Assembly (NCBI RefSeq): GCF_001028625.1
Contig: NZ_CP011805.1
Span: forward strand, 1,773,501-1,837,500
Length of the DNA stretch: 64,000 nucleotides
Source of the DNA: Pelagerythrobacter marensis
GTDB taxonomy: Bacteria > Pseudomonadota > Alphaproteobacteria > Sphingomonadales > Sphingomonadaceae
Reading direction: 5' to 3'
Part shown: one piece after another, positions 1 to 10,399 of the stretch
How positions within the stretch are numbered: the first letter of the stretch is position 1
Layout of the letters: each line of letters begins with the position of its first letter
The notes under the pieces: generated by a model
Told to the model about the DNA's origin: nothing
The model's database searches: none
The model's input: only the letters and a program-made list of their open reading frames with translations
Position numbers and translations under genes: made by a program

Positions 1-3000
1 GCGGACGAGATATCGGCATAGCCGCCCTTGCCGCCTTCGGCCGCGGCTGCTTCGACCGTGCCGTCCAGCGTCAGCGACGAGCCGGCGACGAGAGTCAGAC
101 CGCCTGCATCGAGCGGAGTGCGCGGGAGCGATTCCACGTCCAGATTGCGGCGCCGGGCGGCCTGGAGGAACGCCTCGGAATCGAAATAGGTCGTCGCGCT
201 GGCAATATTGTACTGCGTGCGCTGCGCCAGGACGTCGCCGTCCATCACCAGGAACCCGGTATTGAACCGGTCGCGATATTGCCGCGACCCGTCGGGCGCG
301 GCGGTGAAACGATAGCCCGCCTGAATGATCGAACCATCCGCCTTCGGTGCCGAAGTGCCCAGCGCCATGTGCGAATGGTCGCCGTACTGGTGCTTCGCCG
401 TGACGCGATATGCACCCGGGAGGCTGGCGTATTCCGCCGGCAGGAGCGTGTATTCACCCGCGGGCAGGCCGCCTTCGGCCTCGGACAGGTAGATCTTGCC
501 CAGGCTCTGCACATCGTATCCGCTGCCCGTGCCGAGCGGCGTCACATCGGCATCGTAGCCCGGAATGATGGCATAGACTTGCGATGAATCGGCCACCCAG
601 CGGTGATCGTCGTCGCGGTAGCCGGTCAGCCAGTCCCGCGATCCGCCCACACCGGGCACGAATTCGCTCGCGACCAGGTCGCCGCCGGCGGAGATGTCCA
701 CCACTGCGCCTTCGGCAAAATCGATCGTGTCGGCTTCCAGGTTGATCTCGCGATCGGGCAGATAGGCCAGTTCCCGCCGGGTGAACGGATCGACCCAGGT
801 ATCGCCGTTCTGCAGGCGTCCATAGGGGATCGTGTTGCCGTCGGCAGAAACCGACGTGATGCTGCCGGGCAGCAGCGTGATCGTGCCGGCCCCTTCGCTG
901 CTGTCGTCGACCGCATCGAAAGTGATCGATCCCAGCGGGGATCGCACGATACCGCCCTGTTCGATCCGCGGGGCACGCAGGGTCAGGCTGGCCGCCCCTT
1001 CGAGCGGGGTCCTGTTGATCTGCGTCCCGGCGTCGGGCCCCGCGATGGCAAGGGTGCCGCCCGCTTCCACCGTGAAGATGCGTCCCGAAGCGGTATAGAC
1101 CTGGTCGGCCTTCAACTGGAGATTGCCGCCCGCGATCAGCGCGCCTTCGGGCGCCGCGTACTCCTGGATGATATGGGTCGGGGAGAAACGCAGGTCGCCC
1201 TCGCTCGCCAGCGACACATCGGCAAAGCCCTTGAATTCGGCGGAGGTGACGTCGATCAACTGGCCCGCTTCGGCGCCGAAGCGGGTGCCCTCCGCATCGT
1301 CGGACACGCCCATTTCGACCAGCGCGGCAGCAAAGCGATCTTCGTCGATCTTCATCGAAACGCCGCCGGCCGTGCCGCGATCGGTGATACGGACGCGGTT
1401 GGCCGACATGGTGAAGTCCGCGTCATCGAGACCGTAGAGCCGGGGTGCGGACAGCACGATCTCGTCGATCAGATAGCTGCCATCGCCGGCCTTGCCGCCC
1501 AGGTGCGATTCACCGGCGAAGACGATCGCGCTGCCGGCATAGACTTCCACCCCGGCGAACCCGCCGCTGGCAAGGTTGCTGGGCGACAGGTTCATCGTCC
1601 CCGCAGTCTCGGGCAGATCGGGCAGGGTGTAGCCGAGCCCCTCGTAAAGCGGGAAGAACGCCGGATCGACTTCGGGCAAGTCGCCGTAATCGATCGCCCC
1701 GCTGCTTTCCCCTTCGCCGATATAGAGGACAGGTGCCGGGACCATCGCCTGAGCCTCGTGATAGGCTTCGAAGGCCGCGACGACCTCGTCGACGTCGGGC
1801 AGGAACGTCCCTTCGGCGAAATCGGGAACGTTGTGCAGGTTGCTGCGCGACCAGTCGATCGTCGACAGGTCGATGCCGGCGAGGCCCTGAACGGCGCTGC
1901 CGTCCTTCTTGTAGTACCAGGCCCCGCTCAGCTTGTTGCGCATGGCGCTGCCGAAGAAATTCGTCAGGGCGTCGTAGTCCGGCCCTTTCCATTGCAGGCG
2001 GAACGTCCCCCCGCGGGCGCCCTCGCCCCCGGCAGCGGCACGGAAAACGGCGCCGCTGACATCGATATCGCTGCCATAGAGGCTGATCAGCCCGCCATCC
2101 GAAGCGATCGAGCGCTCGCGGAACGTCGTACCGCCATCGGCACGCACCGGAACGTGCAGGCGGCCGCTGGTGCCGGAGATATCGAAAATCGCACCTTCGG
2201 CCACCGTCAGCGGGCCCAGATTGCGGATCTCGCCGCCGTTCAGGACCTCTCCCAGCAGGATCTCTTCGCCATTGGCCCGCACGCGGCGGTCGGTGATGCG
2301 CACCGCCCCCGGTGCCAGCACCCGCGCCGTGGCATCGACGTGCCCGCCAAGCGTGATCGTCCCTGCCGGCGCGATCAGGCTGCCTGCAAGGATACCGTCG
2401 AAGAAGATCTCGCCGCCCGGATTGACCTCCAGGCTCGATTGCGCGTCGAGCGTGATGCGCCCGCCTTCGGATGTGCCGTGCGGGGCCAGGCTGACGACCC
2501 CGATCTGGTTGTAGGCATCGGAATAAGGAATCCCGCTGAACGCCAGAAGCGCACCGTTGCGAACGTCCTTCGCCCGCTGGCCCGGCTCGACGTAGCCGAT
2601 TTCGGTCACATCGCGGATGTCGGTCCCGGATTCGGCCAGCCACGCTTCCGGCACGCCGTTCTCCAGCGTGGCAGCCTTCAGCTGCATCGTGGCCTTGGTC
2701 GCCTTCAGATGGGTGCCCGGGGTCAGGCCGATCTTCGGTGCGTTGAGGTAGATGCCCGAAAACGGCATCGCCTCGAACAGGGCCGGATCGATCCGCGCGA
2801 CGATGTTCCGCTCGGCCGCATCGTCAGGCAGCGTGTCGCCGATATAGAGCTCGCCACTGCTTTCGAGGGCAAAGACGCCGTTGCCGCCGAGGCCAAGCGA
2901 GCGCGCATTGAACGCGCCCGACAGATCGACCTTGTTGTCCAGCGCCATGTAGTTGCGGATATTGATGTCGCCGCCGGTCCCCGCGGTCAGTTCGCCTTCG

Positions 3001-6000
3001 CGGTTCAGGAAGCCGCCGCCGTCAGCATTGAAATAGACCGTTTCGGGCAGGATGAATTCGTAAGTGCCGTCATCCGGCGTGTTGATCTGGCCGGCGCGGA
3101 AGGCGGTGATCAGAATATCGCCGCCGTGTACGATCGGCCGCCCGGCCAGCGGGCGGTAATCCTGCAGTTCGTAGTCGGAATGCCACTTCGCGCTGGTGTC
3201 GATGAAACTGTCGTCGGAAAAGACGATTCCCTGCCCCCGCAGGGCAACGTCGCCGCCGTTGGACGTGATCGATCCGCCGAAATACATGGAACTGGTGCCG
3301 ATCAGGTTGAACGTCGCGCCATTGGCGAAGTTCAGGTCCACCCCGTCTTCCAGCACGATATACTGGTTGTCGTATCCATCGTCGGCAGTCTCGGAAAAGC
3401 TGCCGCCCGCACGCAGGTGGAGCTGCGTGATGTCGTAGCGGCCCATCGTCGACCGCTCGAACATGTCCTGCGAAATCAGCGTAAGGTTGCCCTTGCCGTC
3501 CGATGTGCCTTCGCGTTCCTCCTCTTCGCCGAAGATATCGCCATAAACGCCGGTCAGGCTGTCATCGAAGCCGAAATCCATGCCCAGTTCGGCCAGGGTC
3601 TGCGCGATCAGGACGCGGGTGCTGATATATTCGGAATCGAACTCGTTCTCTTCATTGATGATCAGCGCCCCGGCATCGGGCATATTGGTGCGCTGATACT
3701 TGCCGACCGTCACCTCGCCCCGGAAGGTGCCCTGATAGACCCCGTCGGGCGCCCAGATCTTGACCTGGCCCGCATTGCCGCCTTCGACGTAGCTTTCTTC
3801 GTAGCGCCCACGCGAGGATGACATGAGCGGAACGTAGTACGTCCGCTGCTTGCCCCATTTCGTGTCGTAATCGACCCACTGATCGGCGAGGCCCATGTAA
3901 ACCTCGTCCGGGTCGGCCTCGCGAATGTCGATCACCGTCCCGTCGAGCCGGCGGAGCATCGTGGTGTAGACGTAGCCGGCATCGTAAGTGATCGAACCGC
4001 CCGAAACGTCGATTACCGAACCGGACTTCAGGATCAGGTCGTCGCCCGCGGCGATCGTGAGCGATCCGCCATCCACGATCATCTGGTCGAGCGTCAGCTG
4101 GTTGAGATTGTCGAAGCTCTCCCAGTCCACGACGTTTGTGCCGTAACGGCGATCGACGCTGATTTCCTTGCGATAGAGCGGTCCGCCATCCTGAACGGGC
4201 GAGTCCTTGAGCTGGGCGACGAAGACTTTGCCCGTCACCTGATGGTAGCCCATCTTACGGCTGACTTCCCACCCCGACAGGTCGATCGTCGCCCCGGCGT
4301 CCATCATCAGGCGCGAACCGTCCTGGCTATTGCCGTTGCCGCTAGCCCCCAGCGGGCTGAGCACCGTCGCATCGGCATCGGCGTAGAATTCCGCCTTGCC
4401 CGAAGGCAGATAAACCAGCGAATCCTCGCGGAAGTGGAGCTTGCCGCCGGCGACGTGGATGCTGCCCACCGACTGGTTGCCTTCGGTCAGCGGCAGCTTG
4501 TCGTCGCTCTCCAGATCGGGGGTGACCTGGGTAAGACTACCCTTGCCGAACACGATCGTGCCGTTGCCGGCCATCGGCCGCGTGATTTCCAGCGTGGAGG
4601 GCACGGCAGCGTCCTGCATCAGGGCGTGCATCGTTATCCCGGCGCGGAAGTTCGCCGTAGAGGTCAGCGTGATCGCACCGTTCTGTTCGATGGTCCAGCC
4701 ACGCAGGTCCACGTCGCTGCCGCCTGTGCCGTTGATCACGCCGTTGTTGCGAACTGCAAATCCATACTTGTTCGCGCGATCGATCCGGGTCGCGTCGATA
4801 TACTGGAGGATGATGTTGTCATCGCCTTCCGCCGCCATCTGGCGCGCGACATCCGAAGGCAGAATATCGCCTGCCGCGTATTCTCCCCCGCCGGCCTTGC
4901 CCCCTGTGATCGCATTGACGAAATCGACCCACTCGGCCGGAATTTCGCTGTCGGTCGGCAGCGTCTTGCGCGTTTCGGGGTCGCGCGCCCAGACGAGAAA
5001 CGGCAGAGCATAGCTGCGCGAGCTCATGTAGCTGGGCCGGATATCCAGCGCGTTGTGGACGCTGGTGTAGATATCCAGCTTGGCATCGTTGCCCGGCGCG
5101 CGCTGGATGAAGACGTTCTCCCCCGCTGCCAGCACGACCTGCCCTTCGTCGCGAACGTCGAGCGTGCCGTTGTTCGTGACATGGGGGCCGAACAGCATGA
5201 TCTTGCCCTGATCGGCAGTCGCGATCCGTCCCTTGCTGCCGACGGTCACGCCATAAAGCAGCGGATTGTCCCGATCGGAAACGACCGGCCCTTCCTCCAG
5301 CAGGTTGAGATAGCGGTTCGTCAGGCCATCGGGCGTCCGGTCCGGCGCACGGTCGGTGGCGTAGATCCAGTTGTTGCTGAAGGTCGGATCGAGCCTTCGG
5401 CTCGCAGCGAAGGCGTGGGAGATCAGGCCGTTTTCGATGAAGGCCTGGTCGCGAATATCGAGCGCGGAGGCGATGACCTGCCCCGCCTCGATCGAACCGT
5501 TGATCGCGAGGCCGTCCCGCGCGATCAGCATGATCCCCTGGTCGGCCCGCACCGTCCCGTCGATCCGGGCCACGCCGCCGCCGAGATGGCGATTGATCGC
5601 GGTCCAGCCTTCACCTTCCTGGCGCAGCGTCAGGCTCTTGCCCGCAGCGAGGTTGAGGTCGCTCCAGTTCACGATCGCCCGCTCGCGCCCCTGGGTGAGG
5701 GTCACGTTGTCCGCGGTGACATCAATGTCGGCGATGCCCTGGGTCAGGAAATAGCGGTCGGCATCGATCTCGACGTTCTCGCCGATATCGAAGCCGGTAT
5801 CGTCTTCGATCGCGACGATCCCTTGCGCGCTGATCGTGCCGTCGATCGCGGCATCGGCCGCGCCGAGATCGCGGTTGATGACGAGCCAGTCCGACGATTG
5901 CTGTTCGAAGCGGAGAAGTTCGCCGGTATCGACCCTGAACTTCTGCCAGTCGAGCACCGCCTTGGCGCTGCTCTGAACGAAAGTCGTCGTGTCGCCGTCG

Positions 6001-6524
6001 ACGTCAACGTCGCTGATGCCGGAACCGACGACCAACTGGCGGGTGTTGACCTGGGCGTCCTCGCCGATCAGCACGCCGTTGTCGTTGAAGATATAGACCG
6101 AACCGATCGCCCGGATCTCGCCATCGATCCGGCTTTCGTGTTCACCGTGGACGCGGTTGATCACCAGCCAGTCGGGCGATTGCTGCTGGAACTCCAGAAT
6201 CTCCTGAGTCTTGAGGCGGAAATCTTCCCAGTCGAGCACCGCCTTGGCCTTGGTCTGCTCGATCGTCATCAGATGGCGATCGCCCTCCATCCCGATGACC
6301 GGACGGTTCGCGCCGTCCCACACCGACATCTGGCCGTTCGGCCCGATCGTCCGCCCTGCCTGCATGCCCACCATCGTGCCGAACGGCGGATCGACCGCAG
6401 GCGGTGCAGTCTGCGCCGATGCCACCGACGCGAAAGCCCCCGTCACTGCGAGCGCGAAGAGGCTCGATCCCAGCTTCAGCTTGTTGACGGAAGGATGTTT
6501 GGATGCAGTGGCGTTCACGGACAT
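1..6524 (-). CDS. TpsA-type filamentous-haemagglutinin-like exoprotein (3' end outside window)
   Basis: The minus-strand frame is open from 6524 to the window edge, giving more than 2,170 residues without a stop. The ATG at 6524 has an AGAGG Shine-Dalgarno 8 nt upstream and opens an extended signal region ending near ASVASAQ (about residue 38). Residues 94-360 hold three tandem copies, period about 94 residues, of the haemagglutination-activity (TPS) module: KAVLDW at 94 and 188, AIVNW at 283, each followed by an INR motif about 28 residues later. The remainder is repetitive, Gly/Asp/Asn-rich and beta-helix-like (GGDINI, GNLTL). TpsA proteins of this family are exported by a TpsB pore, and a tpsB lies 2.1 kb upstream in the same run. 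The plus strand carries long antisense ORFs over this gene that are shadows. Role inferred: large surface or secreted adhesin/carbohydrate-contacting protein. Confidence 0.85.
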   Translation of the reverse strand, partial: MSVNATASKHPSVNKLKLGSSLFALAVTGAFASVASAQTAPPAVDPPFGTMVGMQAGRTIGPNGQMSVWDGANRPVIGMEGDRHLMTIEQTKAKAVLDWEDFRLKTQEILEFQQQSPDWLVINRVHGEHESRIDGEIRAIGSVYIFNDNGVLIGEDAQVNTRQLVVGSGISDVDVDGDTTTFVQSSAKAVLDWQKFRVDTGELLRFEQQSSDWLVINRDLGAADAAIDGTISAQGIVAIEDDTGFDIGENVEIDADRYFLTQGIADIDVTADNVTLTQGRERAIVNWSDLNLAAGKSLTLRQEGEGWTAINRHLGGGVARIDGTVRADQGIMLIARDGLAINGSIEAGQVIASALDIRDQAFIENGLISHAFAASRRLDPTFSNNWIYATDRAPDRTPDGLTNRYLNLLEEGPVVSDRDNPLLYGVTVGSKGRIATADQGKIMLFGPHVTNNGTLDVRDEGQVVLAAGENVFIQRAPGNDAKLDIYTSVHNALDIRPSYMSSRSYALPFLVWARDPETRKTLPTDSEIPAEWVDFVNAITGGKAGGGEYAAGDILPSDVARQMAAEGDDNIILQYIDATRIDRANKYGFAVRNNGVINGTGGSDVDLRGWTIEQNGAITLTSTANFRAGITMHALMQDAAVPSTLEITRPMAGNGTIVFGKGSLTQVTPDLESDDKLPLTEGNQSVGSIHVAGGKLHFREDSLVYLPSGKAEFYADADATVLSPLGASGNGNSQDGSRLMMDAGATIDLSGWEVSRKMGYHQVTGKVFVAQLKDSPVQDGGPLYRKEISVDRRYGTNVVDWESFDNLNQLTLDQMIVDGGSLTIAAGDDLILKSGSVIDVSGGSITYDAGYVYTTMLRRLDGTVIDIREADPDEVYMGLADQWVDYDTKWGKQRTYYVPLMSSSRGRYEESYVEGGNAGQVKIWAPDGVYQGTFRGEVTVGKYQRTNMPDAGALIINEENEFDSEYISTRVLIAQTLAELGMDFGFDDSLTGVYGDIFGEEEEREGTSDGKGNLTLISQDMFERSTMGRYDITQLHLRAGGSFSETADDGYDNQYIVLEDGVDLNFANGATFNLIGTSSMYFGGSITSNGGDVALRGQGIVFSDDSFIDTSAKWHSDYELQDYRPLAGRPIVHGGDILITAFRAGQINTPDDGTYEFILPETVYFNADGGGFLNREGELTAGTGGDINIRNYMALDNKVDLSGAFNARSLGLGGNGVFALESSGELYIGDTLPDDAAERNIVARIDPALFEAMPFSGIYLNAPKIGLTPGTHLKATKATMQLKAATLENGVPEAWLAESGTDIRDVTEIGYVEPGQRAKDVRNGALLAFSGIPYSDAYNQIGVVSLAPHGTSEGGRITLDAQSSLEVNPGGEIFFDGILAGSLIAPAGTITLGGHVDATARVLAPGAVRITDRRVRANGEEILLGEVLNGGEIRNLGPLTVAEGAIFDISGTSGRLHVPVRADGGTTFRERSIASDGGLISLYGSDIDVSGAVFRAAAGGEGARGGTFRLQWKGPDYDALTNFFGSAMRNKLSGAWYYKKDGSAVQGLAGIDLSTIDWSRSNLHNVPDFAEGTFLPDVDEVVAAFEAYHEAQAMVPAPVLYIGEGESSGAIDYGDLPEVDPAFFPLYEGLGYTLPDLPETAGTMNLSPSNLASGGFAGVEVYAGSAIVFAGESHLGGKAGDGSYLIDEIVLSAPRLYGLDDADFTMSANRVRITDRGTAGGVSMKIDEDRFAAALVEMGVSDDAEGTRFGAEAGQLIDVTSAEFKGFADVSLASEGDLRFSPTHIIQEYAAPEGALIAGGNLQLKADQVYTASGRIFTVEAGGTLAIAGPDAGTQINRTPLEGAASLTLRAPRIEQGGIVRSPLGSITFDAVDDSSEGAGTITLLPGSITSVSADGNTIPYGRLQNGDTWVDPFTRRELAYLPDREINLEADTIDFAEGAVVDISAGGDLVASEFVPGVGGSRDWLTGYRDDDHRWVADSSQVYAIIPGYDADVTPLGTGSGYDVQSLGKIYLSEAEGGLPAGEYTLLPAEYASLPGAYRVTAKHQYGDHSHMALGTSAPKADGSIIQAGYRFTAAPDGSRQYRDRFNTGFLVMDGDVLAQRTQYNIASATTYFDSEAFLQAARRRNLDVESLPRTPLDAGGLTLVAGSSLTLDGTVEAAAAEGGKGGYADISS

Positions 6525-6566
6525 GTCTTGAGCCTCTGTGGTATGGCTGGAACCGGCGATGCCGAC

Positions 6567-7007
6567 TTATTCGGCCTGGTCTGACGTTTGCTGTTGCGCC
6601 TCGAGCGCGGTTTCCAGCGAGCCTGGGAATATGCGGGCCTGGTGCGCGCGATCGTGGAAATCCTGCCGCAGGTTCTCCATCTCCACGCGCTTGAGCTGGA
6701 GGAAGGGTTCTGCCGATCGCGGAGCGAGCCCCCGATCGATCACCTCCACCGCAATGGCGTAGAGTTCGCCGTTGCGTTCGCTCGCCAGGGCGAGCAGCGC
6801 CTGCTGGCGCGCGATCTCCTGCCTAAGCGACGCGACCTGCTGGCGGGCGTTCTGTTCGGCCTGCAGCGCGCGCTGGTAATCGGCCTGATCGCAGGCCGTC
6901 GGCTCCGGCCCTGCCCCGCCCTGATCCGCGGTCCGATCCGCAACCTGACCCTGCGCCACCCCGGGCGCAGCGATCAGGGCGAGTGCGACGATGAGCGCTC
7001 TTTTCAT
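6567..7007 (-). CDS. Small secreted coiled-coil protein of the TPS locus, unknown function
   Basis: This 146-residue protein has a clear Sec signal peptide (MKRALIVALALIAAPGVAQG, cleavage near residue 20). A charged, Gln/Ala/Glu-rich helical stretch at about residues 42-85 (ARQQVASLRQEIARQQALLA) is likely a coiled coil. No enzyme motif is visible and I do not recognise a family. The start is supported by a strong GGAGGGAG ribosome site just upstream, and only 10 nt separate it from the porin gene, so the two are co-transcribed. Its position between porin and tpsA suggests a periplasmic chaperone or scaffold for the exoprotein, but that is inference. Confidence 0.8.
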   Translation of the reverse strand: MKRALIVALALIAAPGVAQGQVADRTADQGGAGPEPTACDQADYQRALQAEQNARQQVASLRQEIARQQALLALASERNGELYAIAVEVIDRGLAPRSAEPFLQLKRVEMENLRQDFHDRAHQARIFPGSLETALEAQQQTSDQAE

Positions 7008-7017
7008 GGCTCCCTCC

Positions 7018-8580
7018 TCAGAAACGGGTGTTCAGATCGATCTGCAGCACGTCGACCGAATAGGGCGCGCGCGAGATCGAGTTGGACGAGAGCCAGCGAA
7101 GGCCGAGCGAGGCATTGGTGTGGATGCCGATCGCTCCGCCCAGCTCGTAACCTTCCACATCGGTGCCACCGAGGCCGAAATCGGAGTCGGTAAAGATGTC
7201 GAGCACGGCATCGGTTTCGAGGTGGCGATAGCCGGCGAACAGGCGCCATTGCCCCCTTTCCGCAATCACCGGATGGCCGGCCTGGAAGCGCACCATCCAG
7301 CCCAGGTCGCCCGGTTCCACGCCCTCTCCGCCGTTGACGCCTTCTTCCTTGCGAAGTGCGGCAATCTCCGCCGGGTCGAGCGCGAGGTTCTTCACCACTT
7401 CGCCGGTCAGGGAAAATGTCAGGGGGCCGCTGCGGTAACCCGCCTTCAGCGTCCCGGCGACCAATTCGTATTCGGCAGCCAGCCCGGCCAAGGTCGTCAG
7501 GCCGTCGGTCCGGATGTTGAACAGCGAATTGCCCTTGGCAAGCGCGGCGGGGGCGCTCCAGTCGTTGATCCGCGAACCGTCGGGCGGATTCTTCAGGCTC
7601 TGGATATTGTCATAGTAGTAGTAGGCCGCGCCCGCCTCGACGAAATAGGGGCTGTCGGCATTGCCATAACGCGCCCCGATCTGCCCGGAATAGAGATAGG
7701 CATCGTCGAAGATCTCGCGTTCCTGAAGCGGGAACACGCCAGCAACCGCGCGCACACTGGCGTTCTCGCCCAAGGCATGCTCGCCAACCAGCGCGACGCC
7801 TTCGGGATTGATGTCTTCATCCCACACCAGATCGGTGGAGAAGAACGGGTTGGGCATGCGGCCCGCGATCAGGTGCGCGCCCGCGACCGGTTCAAAGTCA
7901 ACGAAGGCGCGATCGACCCACAGCTCGTCCCGGTCGAAGAAGTCGCCGAAGGTCGAATTGGTCGACACGGCGCCGGGCTCGTCGCCCGACGCGAAGCGCA
8001 GGCCAACCGACAGGCCTTTCGCAACATCGGCATCGATGGCGAGCCGCGCACGATAGCTGATCCGCTCGCGATCGACGGTCGAGTTCAGAAGAGGGAAACC
8101 ATCGGTGGTCGTGACCCCGCCCTGCCGGTTGATCGCGTTTGCATCGGGAAAGTACGGAAAGTTGCCCGCGGCGAAATTGTCGTACTGGCCGCGAATGCGC
8201 AGATCGCCCGAGATGGTCACGCCTTCGACCCATTTGGGCAGAGTGTTCGGCGCAACCCAGCCTTCCTGCCTGGCCGTGGCCACGACCCGCTCACCCACCT
8301 TGTCGGTAATGTCTTCCTGCAGAGCCTCGGGCACATAGGGGACATTGATGACATCCGATGCGGCGCGGCTCGCCTCGGCCGCAGCCTTGGCCTGCGCTTC
8401 CTGACGCGCCTGATCGAGGATGGTCTGCGCCTTTTCGAGCGGGATAACCCCCTCGTCGACCAAAAGCTGGAGCACTTTGACGCTTACGTCGTCGGAAGGC
8501 TGCGCCATGGCCGGGGCGGCCAGCAGGACTGTCGATGCAGCCGCAAGACCGCCAATCGCCGAATTCTTCCAGATCATCAT
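7018..8580 (-). CDS. Putative outer-membrane porin with N-terminal coiled coil
   Basis: About 520 residues. I chose the ATG at 8580 (or the adjacent one at 8577) because GAGG lies just upstream and the product then starts with a normal signal peptide ending in LLAAPAMAQ. The open frame extends to 8664 but that would overlap the preceding gene. After the signal, residues about 25-70 are an Asp/Lys/Ala-rich helical segment (KVLQLLVDEGVIPLEKAQ), followed by alternating beta-strand sequence such as ISGDLRIRGQYDNF and a terminal aromatic (NTRF), typical of an outer-membrane barrel. It resembles the putative porin (Porin_5-like) families of Sphingomonadales. Location between tpsB and the small secreted protein argues that it works with the two-partner secretion system, perhaps as an outer-membrane accessory. 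Confidence 0.75.
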   Translation of the reverse strand: MMIWKNSAIGGLAAASTVLLAAPAMAQPSDDVSVKVLQLLVDEGVIPLEKAQTILDQARQEAQAKAAAEASRAASDVINVPYVPEALQEDITDKVGERVVATARQEGWVAPNTLPKWVEGVTISGDLRIRGQYDNFAAGNFPYFPDANAINRQGGVTTTDGFPLLNSTVDRERISYRARLAIDADVAKGLSVGLRFASGDEPGAVSTNSTFGDFFDRDELWVDRAFVDFEPVAGAHLIAGRMPNPFFSTDLVWDEDINPEGVALVGEHALGENASVRAVAGVFPLQEREIFDDAYLYSGQIGARYGNADSPYFVEAGAAYYYYDNIQSLKNPPDGSRINDWSAPAALAKGNSLFNIRTDGLTTLAGLAAEYELVAGTLKAGYRSGPLTFSLTGEVVKNLALDPAEIAALRKEEGVNGGEGVEPGDLGWMVRFQAGHPVIAERGQWRLFAGYRHLETDAVLDIFTDSDFGLGGTDVEGYELGGAIGIHTNASLGLRWLSSNSISRAPYSVDVLQIDLNTRF

Positions 8581-8648
8581 GGACCTCATTAAAAAATTGC
8601 TTGAACTCAATATGTTGACGGGTGTGGCCGGCTGCCTTGCAGCACGCA

Positions 8649-10295
8649 TCAGAAGGCCTTCCACACGCGGAACTGGATGCGCAGCGCGCTGTCGAAATCG
8701 GTCAGCGTTCCGCCTTCCTCCAGGAAAGGCCGGGCCACCGTGACCGCACCGTTGAGACCGTGAACCGCGCTGACGTTCACTCCGCCGCCCACGCTGGCGA
8801 GGGCGCCGTTGATTTCCTGAACGCTCAGCGGATCGTAGATTCTGATGAACCCGCCATCGGCGAACCCGAACAGGCGCAGTTCGCGCAGGAACGAGCCGGT
8901 GCCGGCAAAGTTGGGGGAGTGAACTTCGAACTGGCCGGAAAGGCCGTCATCGCCGATCTTGTAGCTTTCGTAGTATCCACGAACGCTGTCGAAGCCGCCG
9001 ATGGAAAACTGCTCGTTCGAAATCAGCGGCTCGCCGGCATATTGCCAGGCGAAACCACCGCCCACGCGCCAGTCGCCAGGCAGCTTGCGGATGTAGGAAA
9101 GGTCCCCGCGCAGGGCCAGCCAGTTGGCGTTGGCATTGTATCGCTTCAGCCCGAATTCGATATCGTCGGCAGCAAGGCCGCGAAGCCCGAACGCGACGCC
9201 CAGCCCCAGGTCGAAGTCGTAAGCCGCCCTGCGCTCCGAAACGTCGTAGCGCAGCATCAACGGCACATAATCGATCGGGGTGTAGGACGGGTTGTCGTCC
9301 GACAGCAGGCTCTCGGTGAACTTCTTGTAGTCCAGCCCGGCGGTAAATTGATGCACGGTCGGCGCCGCCGGATCGCCCGCGACGGCGGAATAGATCGCCC
9401 GCAGTCCGACAATGTCGCCGCTGCCCAGCACGTTGATGCCGCCCAGGGCCGCGACATCGCTGTCCGTGTGCACGCCATAAGCCACCAGGGTCAGCGGGGT
9501 GCCTTTGATCGGGGCAGCGTAAGACGCGGAAACGGCCCACGATTCCTCGGGCGCCTCCGGACTGAACTGCCCCTGGATCGACAGGCTGTGATCGGCCTGG
9601 AACAGATTGCCGTAAGTCGCCGATGCCGACACCTTCAGGCGTTCGGTGCTGGAACTCGCGCGGTCGTTCAGTTCGATCGAACCATGCAGCGGCAGGCTGT
9701 CTTCGACCGTCAGATCGATATCCACCGTCCCCGGTTCCAGCCCGGCCCGCACCGTTGGCGACACCATCCGGTCGCGCGAGCGGTTGACGCCTGCCAGCTC
9801 CTGCGACAGCTCGTTGTAGTTGGGGACCTCGCCTTCCTTCACCGAAGGCATGCGCGCGCGGATATCGTCGGGCGAATAGTATGTCGCGCCTTCGACACGC
9901 AGGCGGCCCACGCGCATCTCGACCACTTCCAGCCTGATATTGCCATTGGCCACCTGCTGTTCGGGGATAATGACGTTGACCGTCTCGTATCCCTTCGCGT
10001 GGAACGCGTTCATCAAGGCTTCGCGCGCCGCATCGACGTCCGCCAGTGGGCGTGCAGGGCCGAGGTAGGGCTGCAGCGCTCGCTGAACTTCGACTGTGGA
10101 AAGCAGAGTGTTTCCACTGACTGCATAATTAAGGATGTCCACGCGGCGCGCGGCCGGATCGGGGGATGCCGTCTGTTCGCGTGCGGCGGGTTCTGCCGTT
10201 TCGACCGGCTCCGGCGTGTCCTGCGCATGAAGGACAGGCACAAACGAAACTGACAGCGCCGCTGCGCTTGCGCAGCAGGCCAGGCGCAACTGCAT
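8649..10295 (-). CDS. TpsB outer-membrane transporter (FhaC/ShlB/HecB family)
   Basis: 548 residues. The ATG at 10295 is preceded by GGAG with 6 nt spacing and starts a signal peptide (MQLRLACCASAAALSVSFVP). Longer in-frame starts up to 10403 would lack this. Residues about 50-210 are the two POTRA domains (ILNYAVSGNTLL; GNIRLEVVEMRVGRLRVEG), followed by a long beta-barrel with the family-typical RGYYE motif near residue 450 and a terminal aromatic (VWKAF). TpsB proteins bind the N-terminal TPS domain of their TpsA partner in the periplasm and thread it through the outer membrane without ATP. The partner is the giant gene at the left edge. Confidence 0.88.
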   Translation of the reverse strand: MQLRLACCASAAALSVSFVPVLHAQDTPEPVETAEPAAREQTASPDPAARRVDILNYAVSGNTLLSTVEVQRALQPYLGPARPLADVDAAREALMNAFHAKGYETVNVIIPEQQVANGNIRLEVVEMRVGRLRVEGATYYSPDDIRARMPSVKEGEVPNYNELSQELAGVNRSRDRMVSPTVRAGLEPGTVDIDLTVEDSLPLHGSIELNDRASSSTERLKVSASATYGNLFQADHSLSIQGQFSPEAPEESWAVSASYAAPIKGTPLTLVAYGVHTDSDVAALGGINVLGSGDIVGLRAIYSAVAGDPAAPTVHQFTAGLDYKKFTESLLSDDNPSYTPIDYVPLMLRYDVSERRAAYDFDLGLGVAFGLRGLAADDIEFGLKRYNANANWLALRGDLSYIRKLPGDWRVGGGFAWQYAGEPLISNEQFSIGGFDSVRGYYESYKIGDDGLSGQFEVHSPNFAGTGSFLRELRLFGFADGGFIRIYDPLSVQEINGALASVGGGVNVSAVHGLNGAVTVARPFLEEGGTLTDFDSALRIQFRVWKAF

Positions 10296-10399
10296 TGCGT
10301 ACTCCGTATATCTGGTTCGGTGGCGCGATCGGCCGGGAAGCCGATCAAGGATGGTCGCTGCGTGTTCGCGGCGAATGGAAGCCGGGTGCGATCCACGCA

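Noticed and set aside
603..6584. Very long plus-strand open frames (1,072 and 780 codons) opposite tpsA
   Set aside because: They are antisense shadows of a GC-rich, low-complexity gene; products are Asp/Arg/Val-rich with no domains, and the minus frame has a signal peptide and TPS modules.
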